Below are positions 45,430-59,107 of a DNA stretch of 64,000 nt, piece by piece. Position 1 is the first letter of the stretch; each line of letters begins with the position of its first letter. Both the position numbers and the translations under genes were made by a program. Location: assembly GCA_037893245.1 (NCBI GenBank), contig JBAIAA010000009.1:744001-808000 (forward strand), written 5' to 3'. The DNA is from Crossaster papposus. Lineage: Eukaryota > Echinodermata > Asteroidea > Velatida > Solasteridae. A model generated the notes under the pieces. It worked only from the letters and a program-made list of their open reading frames with translations. It had not been told where the DNA came from and ran no database searches.

Positions 45430-45832
45430 TGTTGTGTAGTTATGTTAATTATACTTACCAGTACACTCGCCGGATGATGTACATTGTTATGAGTTACACA
45501 GCGTATGTTAATTACTCACCTGATGTATACTCACCTGTTGGACACATATAGGAACACTATTACGCAACGTATGTTAATTACTCACCTGATGTATACTCAC
45601 CTGTTGGACACGTATAGGAACCCTATTTTCTATATAAGAAGGCCTTGTGCCTTTGTATAGTTGCAGTTGGTTCTCGGGCGTGGTGCTGACGACACCTTCT
45701 CTAACTCACATATTCTTTTACGCTGTATTGTTTATATTCGATGTAATGAATAAAATACTTTGGATCCAAGTTCTGAGTTACTTAGTTAATATATTTCGTT
45801 ATCCCTGGTGCCTCCCCATGTAACAACATAAT
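45430..45832 (+). repeat. 3' LTR of the Gypsy element, with a 66-bp internal duplication
   Basis: This is 403 bp against 337 bp for the 5' LTR. The segment containing GTATGTTAATTACTCACC and CCTGTTGGACAC is present twice in tandem. Apart from this, two substitutions are seen. One of them creates AATAAA at 45749-45754, a canonical polyadenylation signal. Confidence 0.9.
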
Positions 45833-48800
45833 ACATACATACACATAAGAAAACATGGATGCGAATGAGGATATTTTTCTCGACATATATCTGAGCTGCG
45901 AACCTCAACGTTATTGGAGAATGAAGAGACATTCACCACCTCCACATCTGAGCTAATATATCGCCAAAATTCTCACCGGAAGAGACCAAAACTTTGAGAC
46001 TCATGCGTCAGGACACTGGCGGCATAGGCCTATGCGGCAATACACGTGTACACGCATAAACATAAGAAAAGATGGCTGCGAATGAGGATAATGTTATGAA
46101 CTTATATCTGAGCTGCGAACCTCAACGTTGTTCGAGAATGAGGAGACCCTCGCCTGCTCGACATCCGAGACAAAATATTTCCAAATTTCTCACTGGAAAA
46201 AAAACAAACTGTGAGACTCATACGTCAGGACACGGGCGGCATAGGCCTATGAGGCAATACACGTGTACACGCATAAACATAAAAAAAACATGGCTGCGAA
46301 TGAGGATAATTTTATGAACTTATATCTGAGCTGCGAAGCCCAACGTTGTTCGAGAATGAAGAGACACTCGCCAGCTCGACATCTGGGCCAAAATATTTCC
46401 AAATTTCTCACTGGAAAAAAACCAAACTGTGAGACTCATACGTCAGGACAAGGGCGGCATAGGCCTATACACGTGTACATACATACACATAAGAAAACAT
46501 GGCTGCGAATGAGGACAATTTTGTGGACATATATCTGAGCTGCGAGCCTCAACGTTGTTGGAGAATGAAGAGACACTCACCAGCTCAACATCCGAGCCAA
46601 AATATTGCCAAATTTCTCACTGGGAAAAAACAAACTGAGAGACGCATGCGTCAGGATACTGGCGGCATAGGCCTAGGAGGCAATACACGTGTACATACAT
46701 ACACATCAGAAAACATGGCCGCGAATGAGGATAATTTTGTCTACTTATATTTGAGCTGCGAGCCTCAACGTTGTTCGAGAATGAAGAGACACTCACCAGT
46801 CCGACATCTGAGCAAAATATTGCCAAATTTCTCACTGAAAAAAACAAAACAAACTGAGAGACTCATGCGTCAGGATACTGGTGGCATAGGACTATGCGGC
46901 AATACACGGGTACATACATTCACATAAGAAAACATGGCTGCGAATGAGGATAATTTTCTCGACATATATCTGAGCTGCGAGCCTCAACGTTGTTCGAGAA
47001 TGAAGATACACTCACCAGCTCGACATCCGAGCCAAAATATTGCCAAATTTCTCACTGGAAAAACAAACAAATGAGAGACTCATGCGTCAGGATACTGGCG
47101 GCATAGGCCTTTGTGGCAATACACGTGTACGTAAATACACATCAGAAAACATGGCTGCGAATGAGGATAATTTTCTCGACATATAATATGAGCTGCTAAC
47201 CTCAACGTTGTTCGAGAATGAAGAGACATTTACCACCTCCACATCTGAGCTAACATATCGCCAAAATTCTCACCGGAAGAGACCAAAACTTTGAGACTCA
47301 TGCGTCAGGACACTGGGGGCATATGCCTATGTGACGATACACATGTACATACATACACATCAGAAAACATGGCTGCGAATGAGGATAATTGTATGAACTT
47401 ATATCTGAGCTGCGAACCTCAACGTTGTTCGAGAATGAAGAGACACTCACCAGCTCGACATCCGAGCCAAAATATTGCCAAATTTATCACTGGAAAAAAA
47501 CTAAACTGTGAGACCCATGCTTCAGGACACTCGCGGCATCAGCCTATGCGGCAATACACGTGTACACGCATAAACATAAGAAAACATGGCTGCGAATGAG
47601 GATAATTTTATGAACTTATATCTGAGCTGCGAACCTCAACGTAGTTCGAGAATGAAGAGACACTCGCCAGCTCAACATATGAGCCAAAATATTGCCAAGT
47701 TTCTCACTGAAAAAAACCCAAACTCTGAGACCCATGAGTCAGGACACTGGCGGCATAGGCATATGCGGTAATACCCGTGTACATACATACACATAAGAAA
47801 ACATGGCTGCGAATGATAACAATTTTCTCGACATATATCTGAGCTGCGAACCTCAACGTTATTGGAGAATGAAGAGACATTCACCACCTCCACATCTGAG
47901 CTAATATATCGCCAAAATTCTCACCGGAAGAGACCAAAACTTTGAGACTCATGCGTCAGGACACTGGCGGCATAGGCCTATGCGGCAATACACGTGTACA
48001 CGCATAAACATAAGAAAAGATGGCTGCGAATGAGGATAATGTTATGAACTTATATCTGAGCTGCGAACCTCAACGTTGTTCGAGAATGAAGAGACCCTCG
48101 CCTGCTCGACATCCGAGACAAAATATTTCCAAATTTCTCACTGGAAAAACAAACAAACTGTGAGACTCATACGTCAGGACACAGGCGGCATAGGCCTATG
48201 AGGCAATACACGTGTACATACATACACATAAGAAAACATGGCTGCGAATGATAACAATTTTCTCGACATATATCTGAGCTGCGAACCTCAACGTTGTTCG
48301 AGAATGAAGAGACACTCACCAGCTCGACATCCAAGACAAAATATTGCCAAATTTCTCACTGAAAAAAAACCCAAACTGTGAGACTCATGCGTTTGGACAC
48401 TGGCGGCATAGGCCTATGAGGCAATACACGTGTACATACATACACATAAGAAAACATGGCTGCGAATGATAACAATTTTCTCGACATATATCTGAGCTGC
48501 GAACCTCAACGTTGTTCGAGAATAAAGAGACACTCACCAGCTCGACATCCAAGCCAAAATATTGCCAAATTTCTCACTGAAAAAAAACCCAAACTGTGAG
48601 ACTCATGCGTTAGGACACTGGCGGCATAGGCCTATGAGGCAATACACGTGTACATCCATACATATAAGAAAACATGGCTGCGAATGAGGACCATTTTATC
48701 GACATATATCTGAGCTGCGAACTTCAACGTTCTTCGAGAATGAAGAGACATTCACCACATCCACATCTGAGCTAACACATCGCCAAAATTATCACCGGAA

Positions 48801-51800
48801 GATACCAAAACTTTGGGACTCATGCGTCAGGACACTGGCGGCATAGGCCTATGTGGCAAAACACGTGTACATACATACACATCAGAAAACATGTCTGCAA
48901 ATGAGGATAATGTTCTCGACATATATCTGAGCGGCGAACCTCAACGTTGTTCGAGAATGAAGAGACACTCGCCAGCTCGACATCTGAGCCAAAATATTTC
49001 AATTTTTTTCACTGGAAAAAAACAAAACTGTGAGACTCATGCGTCAGGATACTGGCGGCATAGGCCTATGAGGCAATACACGTGTACATCCATACACATA
49101 AGAAAACATGGCTGCGAATGCGGACAATTTTCTCGACATATATCTGAGCTGCGAGCCTCAACGTTGTTCGAGAATTAAGAGACACTCACCAGCTCGACAT
49201 CCGAGCCAAAATATTGCCAACTTTTTCACGGGAAAAAAAACAAACAAACTGAGAGACTCATGCGCCAGGATACTGGCGGCATAGGCCTATGTGGCAATAG
49301 ACGTGTACATACATACACATCAGAAAACATGGCTGCGAATGAGGATAATGTTCTCAACATATATCTGAGCTGCGAACCTCAACGTTGTTCGAGAATGAAA
49401 AGACATTCACCACCTCCACATCTGAGCTAACACATCGCCAAAATTCTCACCGGAAGAGACCAAAACTTTGAGACTCGTGCGTCAGGACACTGGCGGCATA
49501 GGCCTATGAGGCAATACATGTGTACATCCATACACATAAGAAAATATGGCTGCGAATGAGGACAATTTTTCTCGACATATATTTGAGCTGCGAGCCTCAA
49601 CGTTGTTCGAGAATTAAGAGACACAGACCATTTCGACATCCGAGCCAAAATATTGCCAAATGTTTCACTGGAAAAACAAACAAACTGAGAGACTCATGCG
49701 TCAGGACACTGGCGGCATAGGCCTATGAGGCAATACATGTGTACATCCATACACATAAGAAAACATGGCTGCGAATGAGGACCATTTTATCGACATATAT
49801 CTGAGCTGCGAACCTCAACGTTGTTGGAGAATGAAGAGACATTCACCACCTCCACATCTGAGCTAACATATCGCCAAAAATTCTCACCGGAAGAGACCAA
49901 AACTTTGAGACTCATGCGGCAGGACACTGGCGGCATAGGCCTATGCGGCAATACCCGTGTACATACATACACATAAGAAAACATGGATGCGAATGAGGAT
50001 ATTTTTCTCGACATATATCTGAGCTGCGAACCTCAACGTTATTGGAGAATAAAGAGACATTCACCACCTCCACATCTGAGCTAATATATCGCCAAAATTC
50101 TCACCGGAAGAGACCAAAACTTTGAGACTCATGCTTCAGGACACTGGCGGCATAGGCCTATGCGGCAATACACGTGTACACGCATAAACATAAGAAAAGA
50201 TGGCTGCGAATGAGGATAATGTTATGAACTTATATCTGAGCTGCGAACCTCAACGTTGTTCGAGAATGAAGAGACCCTCGCCTGCTCGACATCTGAGACA
50301 AAATATTTCCAAATTTCTCACTGGATCAAACCTAAACTGAGAGACTCATGCGTCAGGACAGTGGCGGTATATGCCTATGTGGCACTACACGTGTAAATAC
50401 AAACACATCAGAAAACATGGCTGCGAATGAGGATATTTTTCTCGACATATATCTGAGCTGCGAGCCTCAATGTTGTTCGAGAATGAAGAGACACTCACCA
50501 GCTCGACATCCGAGCCAAAATATTGCCAAATTTCTCACTGAAAAAAACCAAACTGTGAGACTCATGCGTCAGGACACTGGCGGCATAGGCCTATGAGGCA
50601 ATACACGTGTACATCCATACAAATAAGAAAACATGGCTGCGATTGAGGACAATTTTCTCGACATATATCTGAGCTGCGAGCCTCAACGTTGTTCGAGAAT
50701 GAAGAGACACTCACCAGCTCGACATCCGAGCCAAAATATTGCCACATTTTTCACTGGAAAAACAAACAAACTGAGAGACTCATGCGTCAGGATACTGGCG
50801 GCATAGGCCTATGTGGCTATACACGTGTACATACATACACATCAGAAAACATGGCTGCGAATGAGGATAATGTTCTCAACATATATCTGAGCTGCGAACC
50901 TCAACGTTGTTCGAGAATGAAGAGACATTCACCACCTCCACATCTGAGCTAACACATCGCCAAAATTCTCACCGGAAGAGACCAAAACTTTGGGACTCAT
51001 GCGTCAGGACACTGGCGGCATAGGCCTATGAGGCAATACACGTGTACATCCATACACATAAGAAAACATGGCTGCGAATGAGGATAATTTTATGAACTTA
51101 TATCTGAGCTGCGAACCTCAACGTAGTTCGAGAATGAAGAGACACTCGCCAGCTCAACATCTGAGCCAAAATATTGCCAAAATTCGCACTTGAAAAAACC
51201 CAAACTCTGAGACCCATGAGTCAGGACACTGGCGGCATAGGCCTATGCTGTAATACACGTGTACATACATACACATAAGAAAACATGGATGCGAATGAGG
51301 ATAATATTCTCGACTTATATTTGAGCTGCGAACCTCAACGTTGTTCCAGAATGAAACGACGCTCACCAGCTCGACATCTGAGCTAACATATTGCCAAATT
51401 TCGCACTGGAACAAACCTAAACTGCGAGACTCATGCGTCACGACACTGGTGGCATATGCCTATGTGACAATACACGTGTACATACAAATACATCAGAAAA
51501 CAAGGCTGCGAATGAGGATATTTTTCTCGACATATATCTGAGCTGCGAACCTCAACGTTGTTGGAAAATGAAGAGACATTCACCACCTCCACATCTGAGC
51601 TAACACATCGCCAAAATTCTCACCAAAAGAGACCAAAACTTTGAAACTCATGCGTCAGGACACTGGCGGCATAGGCCTACGAGGCAATACACGTGTACAT
51701 CCATACACATAAGAAAACATGGCTGCGAATGAGGACAATTTTCTCGACATATATCTGAGCTGCGAGCCTCAACGTAGTTTGAGAATGAAGAGACACTCAC

Positions 51801-54800
51801 CAGCTCGACATCCGAGCCAAAATATTGCCAAATTTCTCACTGGAAAAACAAACAAACTGAGAGACTCATGCGTCAGGATAATGGCGGCATAGGCCTATGT
51901 GGCAATACACGTGTACATACATACACATCAGAAAACATGGCTGCGAATGAGGATAATGTTCTCGACATATATCTGAGCTGCGAACCTCAACGTTGTTCGA
52001 GAATGAAGAGACATTCACCACCTCCACGTCTGAGCTAACACATCGCCAAAATTTTCACCGGAAGAGACCAAAACTGTGAGACTCATGCTTCAGGACACTG
52101 GCGGCATAAGCCTATGCGGCAATACACGTGTACACGCATAAACATAAGAAAACATGGCTACGAATGAGGATAATTTGATGAACTTATATCTGAGCTGCGA
52201 ACCTCAACGTAGTTCGAGAATGAAGAGACATTCACCACCTCCACATCTGAGCTAACACATCGCCAAAATTCTCACCGGAAGAGACCAAAACTTTGAGACT
52301 CATGCGTCAGGAAACTGGCGGCATAGGCCTATGAGGCAATACACGTGTACATCCATACACATAAGAAAACATGGCTGCGAATGAGGATAATTTTATGAAC
52401 TTATATCTGAGCTGCGAACCTCAACGTAGTTCGAGAATGAAGAGACACTCGCCAGCTCAACATCTGAGCCAAAATATTGCCAAAATTCGCACTTGAAAAA
52501 ACCCAAACTCTGAGACCCATGAGTCAGGACACTGGCGGCATAGGCCTATGCGGTAATACACGTGTACATACATACACATAAGAAAACATGGATGCGAATG
52601 AGGATAATATTCTCGACTTATATTTGAGCTGCGAACCTCAACGTTGTTCCAGAATGAAACGACGCTCACCAGCTCGACATCTGAGCTAACATATTGCCAA
52701 ATTTCGCACTGGAACAAACCTAAACTGCGAGACTCATGCGTCACGACACTGGTGCCATATGCCTATGTGACAATACACGTGTACATACAAATACATCAGA
52801 AAACAAGGCTGCGAATGAGGATATTTTTCTCGACATATATCTGAGCTGCGAACCTCAACGTTGTTGGAAAATGAAGAGACATTCACCACCTCCACATCTG
52901 AGCTAACACATCGCCAAAATTCTCACCAAAAGAGACCAAAACTTTGAAACTCATGCGTCAGGACACTGGCGGCATAGGCCTACGAGGCAATACACGTGTA
53001 CATCCATACACATAAGAAAACATGGCTGCAAATGAGGACAATTTTCTCGACATATATCTGAGCTGCGAGCCTCAACGTTGTTCGAGAATGAAGAGACACT
53101 CACCAGCTCGACATCCGAGCCAAAATATTGCCAAATTTCTCACTGGGAAAAAACAAACTGAGAGACTCATGCGTCAGGATAATGGCGGCATAGGCCTATG
53201 TTGCAATACACGTGTACATACATACACATCAGAAAACATGGCTGCGAATGAAGATAATGTTCTCGACATATATCTGAGCTGCGAACCTCAACGTTGTTCG
53301 AGAATGAAGAAGACATTCACCACCTCCACGTCTGAGCTACCACATCGCCAAAATTCTCACCGGAAGAGACCAAAACTGTGAGACTCATGCGTCAGGACAC
53401 TGGCGGCATAGGCCTATGAGGCAATACATGTGTACATCCATACACATAAGAAAACATGGCTGCGAATGAGGACCATTTTATCGACATATATCTGAGCTGC
53501 GAACCTCAACGTTGTTCGAGAATGAAGAGACATTCACCACCTCCACATCTGAGCTAACACATCGCCCAAAATTATCACCGGAAGAGACCAAAACTTTGGG
53601 ACTCATGCGTCAGGACACTCGCGGCATAGGCATATGTGGCAATACAGGTGTACATACATACACATCAGAAAACATGGCTGCAAATGAGGATAATGTTCTC
53701 GACATATATCTGAGCTGCGAACCTCAACGTTGTTCGAGAATAAAGAGACACTCACCAGCTCGACATCTGAGCCAAAATATTGCCAAATTTCTCACTGGAA
53801 CAAACCTAAACTGATAGACTCATGCGTCAGGACACTGGCGGCATATGCCTATGTGGCACTACACGTGTACATACAAACACATCAGAAAACATGGCTGCGA
53901 ATGAGGATATTTTTCTCGACATATATCTGAGCTGCGAGCCTCAACGTTGTTCGAGAATATAGAGACACTCACCAGCTCGACATCCGAGCCAAAATATTGC
54001 CAAATTTCTCACTGGGAAAAAACCAAACTGAGAGACTCATGCGTCAGGATACTGGCGGCATAGGCCTATGTGGCAATACACGTGTACATACATACACATC
54101 AGAAAACATGGCTGCGAATGAGGATAATGTTCTCGACATATATCTGAGCTGCGAACCTCAACGTTGTTCGAGAATGAAGAGACACTCACCAGCTCGACAT
54201 CTGAGCCAAAATATTTCAAAATTTTTCACTGGAAAAAAACCAAACTGTGAGACTCATGCGTCAGGATACTGGCGGCATAGGCCTATGAGGCAATACACGT
54301 GTACATACATACACATCAGAAAACATGGCTGCGAATGAGGATAATGTTCTCGACATATATCTGAGCTGCGAACCTCAACGTTGTTCGAGAATGAAGAGAC
54401 ACTCACCAGCTAGACATCCAAGCCAAAATATTGCCAAATTTCTCACTGGTACAAACCTAAACTGAGAGACTCATGCTTCAGGACACTGGCGGCATATGCC
54501 TATGTGGCAATACACGTGTACATACAAACACATCAGAAAACATGGCTGCGAATGAGGATATTTGTATCGACATATATCTGAGCTGCGAACCTCAACGTTA
54601 TTGGAGAATGAAGAGACATTCACCACCTCCACATCTGAGCTAACACATCGCCAAAATTCTCACCAGAAGAGACCAAAACTTTGAAACTCATGCGTCAGGA
54701 CACTGGCGGCATAGGCCTACGAGGCAATACACGTGTACATCCATACACATAAGAAAACATGGCTGCGAATGAGGACAATTTTCTCGACATATATCTGAGC

Positions 54801-57800
54801 TGCGAGCCTCAACGTTGTTCGAGAATGAAGAGACACTCGCCAGCTCGACATCCGAGCCAAAATATTGCCAAATTTCTCACTGGAAAAACAAACAAACTGA
54901 GAGACTCATGCGTCAGGATAATGGCGGCATAGGCCTATGTGGCAATACACGTGTACATACATACACATCAGAAAACATGGCTGCGAATGAGGATAATGTT
55001 CTCGACATATATCTGAGCTGCGAACCTCAACGTTGTTCGAGAATGAAGAGACATTCACCACCTCCACGTCTGAGCTAACACATCGCCAACATTTTCACCG
55101 GAAGAGACCAAAACTGTGAGACTCGTGCGTCAGGACACTGGCGGCATAGGCCTATGAGGCAATACATGTGTACATCCATACACATAAGAAAACATGGCTG
55201 CGAATGAGGACCATTTTATCGACATATATCTGAGCTGCGAACCTCAACGTTGTTCGAGAATGAAGAGACATTCACCACATCCACATCTGAGCTAACACAT
55301 CGCCAAAATTATCACCGGAAGAGACCAAAACTTTGGGACTCATGCGTCAGGACACTGGCGGCATAGGCATATGTGGCAATACACGTGTACATACATACAC
55401 ATCAGAAAACATGGCTGCAAATGAGGATAATGTTCTCGACATATATCTGAGCTGCGAACCTCAACGTTGTTCGAGAATGAAGAGACACTCGCCAGCTCGA
55501 CATCTGAGCCAAAATATTTCAAAATTTGTCACTGGAAAAAAAAAAAAACTGTGAGACTCATGCGTCAGGATACTGGCGGCATAGGCCTATGAGGCAATAC
55601 ACGTGTACATACATACACATCAGAAAACATGGCTGCGAATGAGGATAATGTTCTCGACATATATCTGAGCTGCGAACCTCAACGTTGTTCGAGAATGAAG
55701 AGACACTCACCAGCTAGACATCCGAGCCAAAATATTGCCAAATTTCTCACTGGTACAAACCTAAACTGAGAGACTCATGCGTCAGGACACTGGCGGCATA
55801 TGCCTATGTGGCAATACACGTGTACATAAAAACACATCAGAAAACATGGCTGCGAATGAGGATATTTGTATCGACATATATCTGAGCTGCGAACCTCAAC
55901 GTTATTGGAGAATGAAGAGACATTCACCACCTCCACATCTGAGCAAAAATATTGCCAAATTTCTCACTGGAAAAAATAACAAACTGAGAGACTCATGCGT
56001 CAGGATACTTGAGGCATAGGCCTATGCGGCAATACACGGGTACATACATACTCATAAGAAAACATGGCTGCGAATGAGGATAATTTTTCGACATATATCT
56101 CAGCTACGAGCCTCAACGTTGTTCGAGAATGAAGAGACACTCAACAGCTCGCCATCCGAGCCAAAATATTGCCAAATTTCTCACTGTAAAAAAACCAAAA
56201 TATGAGACTCGTGCTTCACGACACTGGTGGCATAAGCCTATGCGGCAATACACGTGTACACGCATAAACATAAGAAAACATGGCTACGAATGAGGATAAT
56301 TTGATGAACTTATATCTGAGCTGCGAACCTCAACGTAGTTCGAGAATGAAGATACATTCACCACCTCCACATCTGAGCTAACACATCGCCAAACTTCTCA
56401 CCGGAAGAGACCAAAACTTTGAGACTCATGCGTCAGGAAACTGGCGGCATAGGCCTATGAGGCAATACACATGTACATACATACACATCAGAAAACATGG
56501 CTGCGAATGAGGATAATGTTCTCGACATATATCTGGGCTGCGAACCTCAACGTTGTTCGAGAATAAAGAGACATTCACCACCTCCACATCTGAGCTAACA
56601 CATCGCCAAAATTCTCACCGGAAGAGACCAAAACTTTGAAACTCATGCGTCAGGATACTGGCGGCATAGGTCTATGTGGCAATACACGTGTACATACATA
56701 CACATCAAAAAACATGGCTGCGAATGAGGATAATGTTCTCGACATATATCTGAGCTGCGAACCTCAACGTTGTTCGAGAATGAAGAGACACTCACCAGCT
56801 CGACATCCGAGCCAAAATATTGCCAAATTTCGCACCGGAACAAACCTACACTGAGAGACTCATGCGTCAGGATACTGGCGGCATATGCCTATGTGGCAAT
56901 ACACGTGTACATACAAACACATAAGAAAACATGGCTGCGAATGAGGATAATGTTCTCGACATATATCTGAGCTGCGAACCTCAACGTTGTTCGAGACTGA
57001 AAAGACATTCACCACCTCCACATCTGATATAACATATCGCCAAAAGTCTCACCGGAAGAGACCAAAACTTTGAGTCTCATGCGTCAGGACACTGGCGGCA
57101 TATGCCTATGTGGCGATACACATGTACATACATACACATCAGAAAACATGGCTGCGAATGAGGATAATTCTTTCGACTTATATTTGAGCTGCGAGCCTCA
57201 ACGCTGTTCGAGAATAAAGAGACACTCACCAGCCCGACATCTGAGCAAAATATTGCAAAATTTCTCACTGAAAAAAACAAAAAAACTGAGAGACTCATGC
57301 GTCAGGATACTGGTGGCATAGGCCTATGCGGCAATACACGGGTACATACATTCACATAAGAAAACATGGCTGCGAATGAGGATAATTTTCTCGACATATA
57401 TCTGAGCTGCGAGCCTCAACGTTGTTCGAAAATGAAGATACACTCACCAGCTCGACATCGGAGCCAAAATATTGCCAAATTTCTCACTGGAAAACAAAAC
57501 AAATGAGAGACTCATGCGTCAGGATACTGGCGGCATAGGCCTTTGTGGCAATACACGTGTACATAAATACACATCAGAAAACATGGCTGCGAATGAGGAT
57601 AATTTTCTCGACATATATTTTAGCTGATAACCTCAACGTTGTTCGAGAATGAAGAGACATTCACCACCTCAACATCTGAGCTAACATATCGCCAAAATTC
57701 TCACCGGAAGAGACCAAACTTTAAGATTTATGCGTCAGGACACTGGCGACATATGCCTATGTGGCGATACACATGTACATACATACACATCAGAAAACAT

Positions 57801-58399
57801 TGCTGCGAATGAGGATAATGTTTTCGACATATATCTGAGCTGCGAACCTCAACGTTGTTCGAGAATGAAGAGACACTCACCAGCTCGACATCCGAGCCAA
57901 AATATTGCCAAATTTCTCACTGGGAAAAAACAAACTGAGAGACTCATGCGTCAGGATACTGGCGACATAGGCCTATGAGGCAATAGACGTGTACATACAT
58001 ATACATCAGAAAACATGGCTGCGAATGAGAATAATGTTCTCGACATATATCTGAGCTGCGAACCTCAACGTTGTTCGAGAATAAAGAGACATTCACAACC
58101 TCCACAACTGAGCTAACACATCGCCAACATTATCACCGGAAGAGATCAAAACTTTGAGACTCATGCGTCAGGACACTGGCGGCATAGGCCTATGAGGCAA
58201 TACACATGTACATCCATACACATAAGAAAACATGGCTGCGAATGAGGACAATTTTCTCGACATATATCTGAGCTTCGAGCCTCAACGTTGTTCGAGAATG
58301 AAGAGACACTCACCAGCTCCACATCCGAGCCAAAATATTGCCACATTTCTGACTGGAACAAACATAAACTGAGTGACTCATGCGTCAGGACACTGGCGG
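45833..58399. repeat. 217-bp tandem satellite, block 4
   Basis: Satellite resumes directly after the 3' LTR. All monomer classes are present. Local tandem duplications include a 1303-bp period around 50.9-53.4 kb and the first part of a 3535-bp period from about 55,770. The segment 47,050-47,775 is a paralogue of 38,560-39,297. Confidence 0.95.
50930..53400. repeat. Satellite segment duplicated with a 1303-bp period
   Basis: A rare run of variants recurs 1303 bp later: AATATTCTCGACTTATATTTG, then CAGAATGAAACGACGCTC, then CACCAAAAGAGACC, then GCCTACGAGGC. Examples are at about 51,341 and 52,644. The period is six monomers plus one base. Boundaries are approximate. Confidence 0.8.
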
Positions 58400-59107
58400 T
58401 GTAACCTCCAAAGGCTACAGAAATACCAATAAGCTCAGTTTGAAACTCATGCTCTGTTGTCTCAATGTTTAATTCCATACAATCATCATAGGTGGCATTT
58501 GTAGTGTTTACATGTTGCAAGCAAGCAAGCAAGCAAGCAGGCGAGCAAGATTCAACTATAGATATAAACAAGAAAAGAAAAATACAAATTTTGAGTTATG
58601 TGATATAAATCTATCGGGAACAAGTATATAAATTTATCAGTGGCGAGTATAAATAGCAAACAATTTTCATCTTGCAATGTCAAAAAAGGCCTAATGACAA
58701 AAGGGAATGACTCTGATGGTACAAATTAATAGGCCAACTAATCACAAAATATGCTCTCAAATATCTTCTTAAATTGTGCACAATCATTATAAAATAACTA
58801 AATAAATGTCAGTAAACTTACATTTGCTGAGCTTCCAAAGGGTGTCACATAAATGGCAAATTACAAAGTGATGTCAAGCTACATAGGTGTGTCTGCATCT
58901 ACAAGTAGGTGTGTAGTGAGTGTACTGTACATGTACAACATATGGGCATGTGGTCAAGAATATCCAGAATGCTGACCACACCCCAAACAGCGCCCTCAAT
59001 CATTAATAAACACTGTTTTGATGAATAATTATGCAAATAAGGCAAATAAAATAGACTAGCTACAAGTGTCAAATTACATTTCCCTAAATGACATTCTGTC
59101 TGTAACA
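58400..59107 (+). mobile_element. Solo LTR, copy 1 (708 bp)
   Basis: This is non-satellite sequence starting TGTAAC and ending GTAACA, flanked by a perfect GGCGG direct repeat (58395-58399 and 59108-59112). That repeat is single in uninterrupted monomers. TG...CA ends, a 5-bp target duplication, a TATAAATAG box (58648-58656) and AATAAA (59005-59010) fit an LTR left after LTR-LTR recombination. A GCAA simple repeat lies at 58,517-58,540. It is unrelated to the Gypsy LTR at 39,298. The parent family is not recognised. Confidence 0.85.

Larger units (their letters stand above)
39298..45832 (+). mobile_element. Chromodomain Ty3/Gypsy LTR retrotransposon, nearly intact
   Basis: The order is 5' LTR, primer site, gag with a zinc knuckle, pol in the -1 frame (protease, RT, RNase H, integrase, GPY/F, chromodomain), polypurine tract and 3' LTR. 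The LTR ends are TGTTGT...ACAACA. A 4-6 bp direct repeat of the CATA/ACATA type flanks the element; its exact length is ambiguous because the satellite target is itself (CATA)n. The LTRs differ by two substitutions and one 66-bp duplication, so the insertion is recent. No envelope gene is present. One single-base frame break occurs near the end of pol. Confidence 0.93.
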
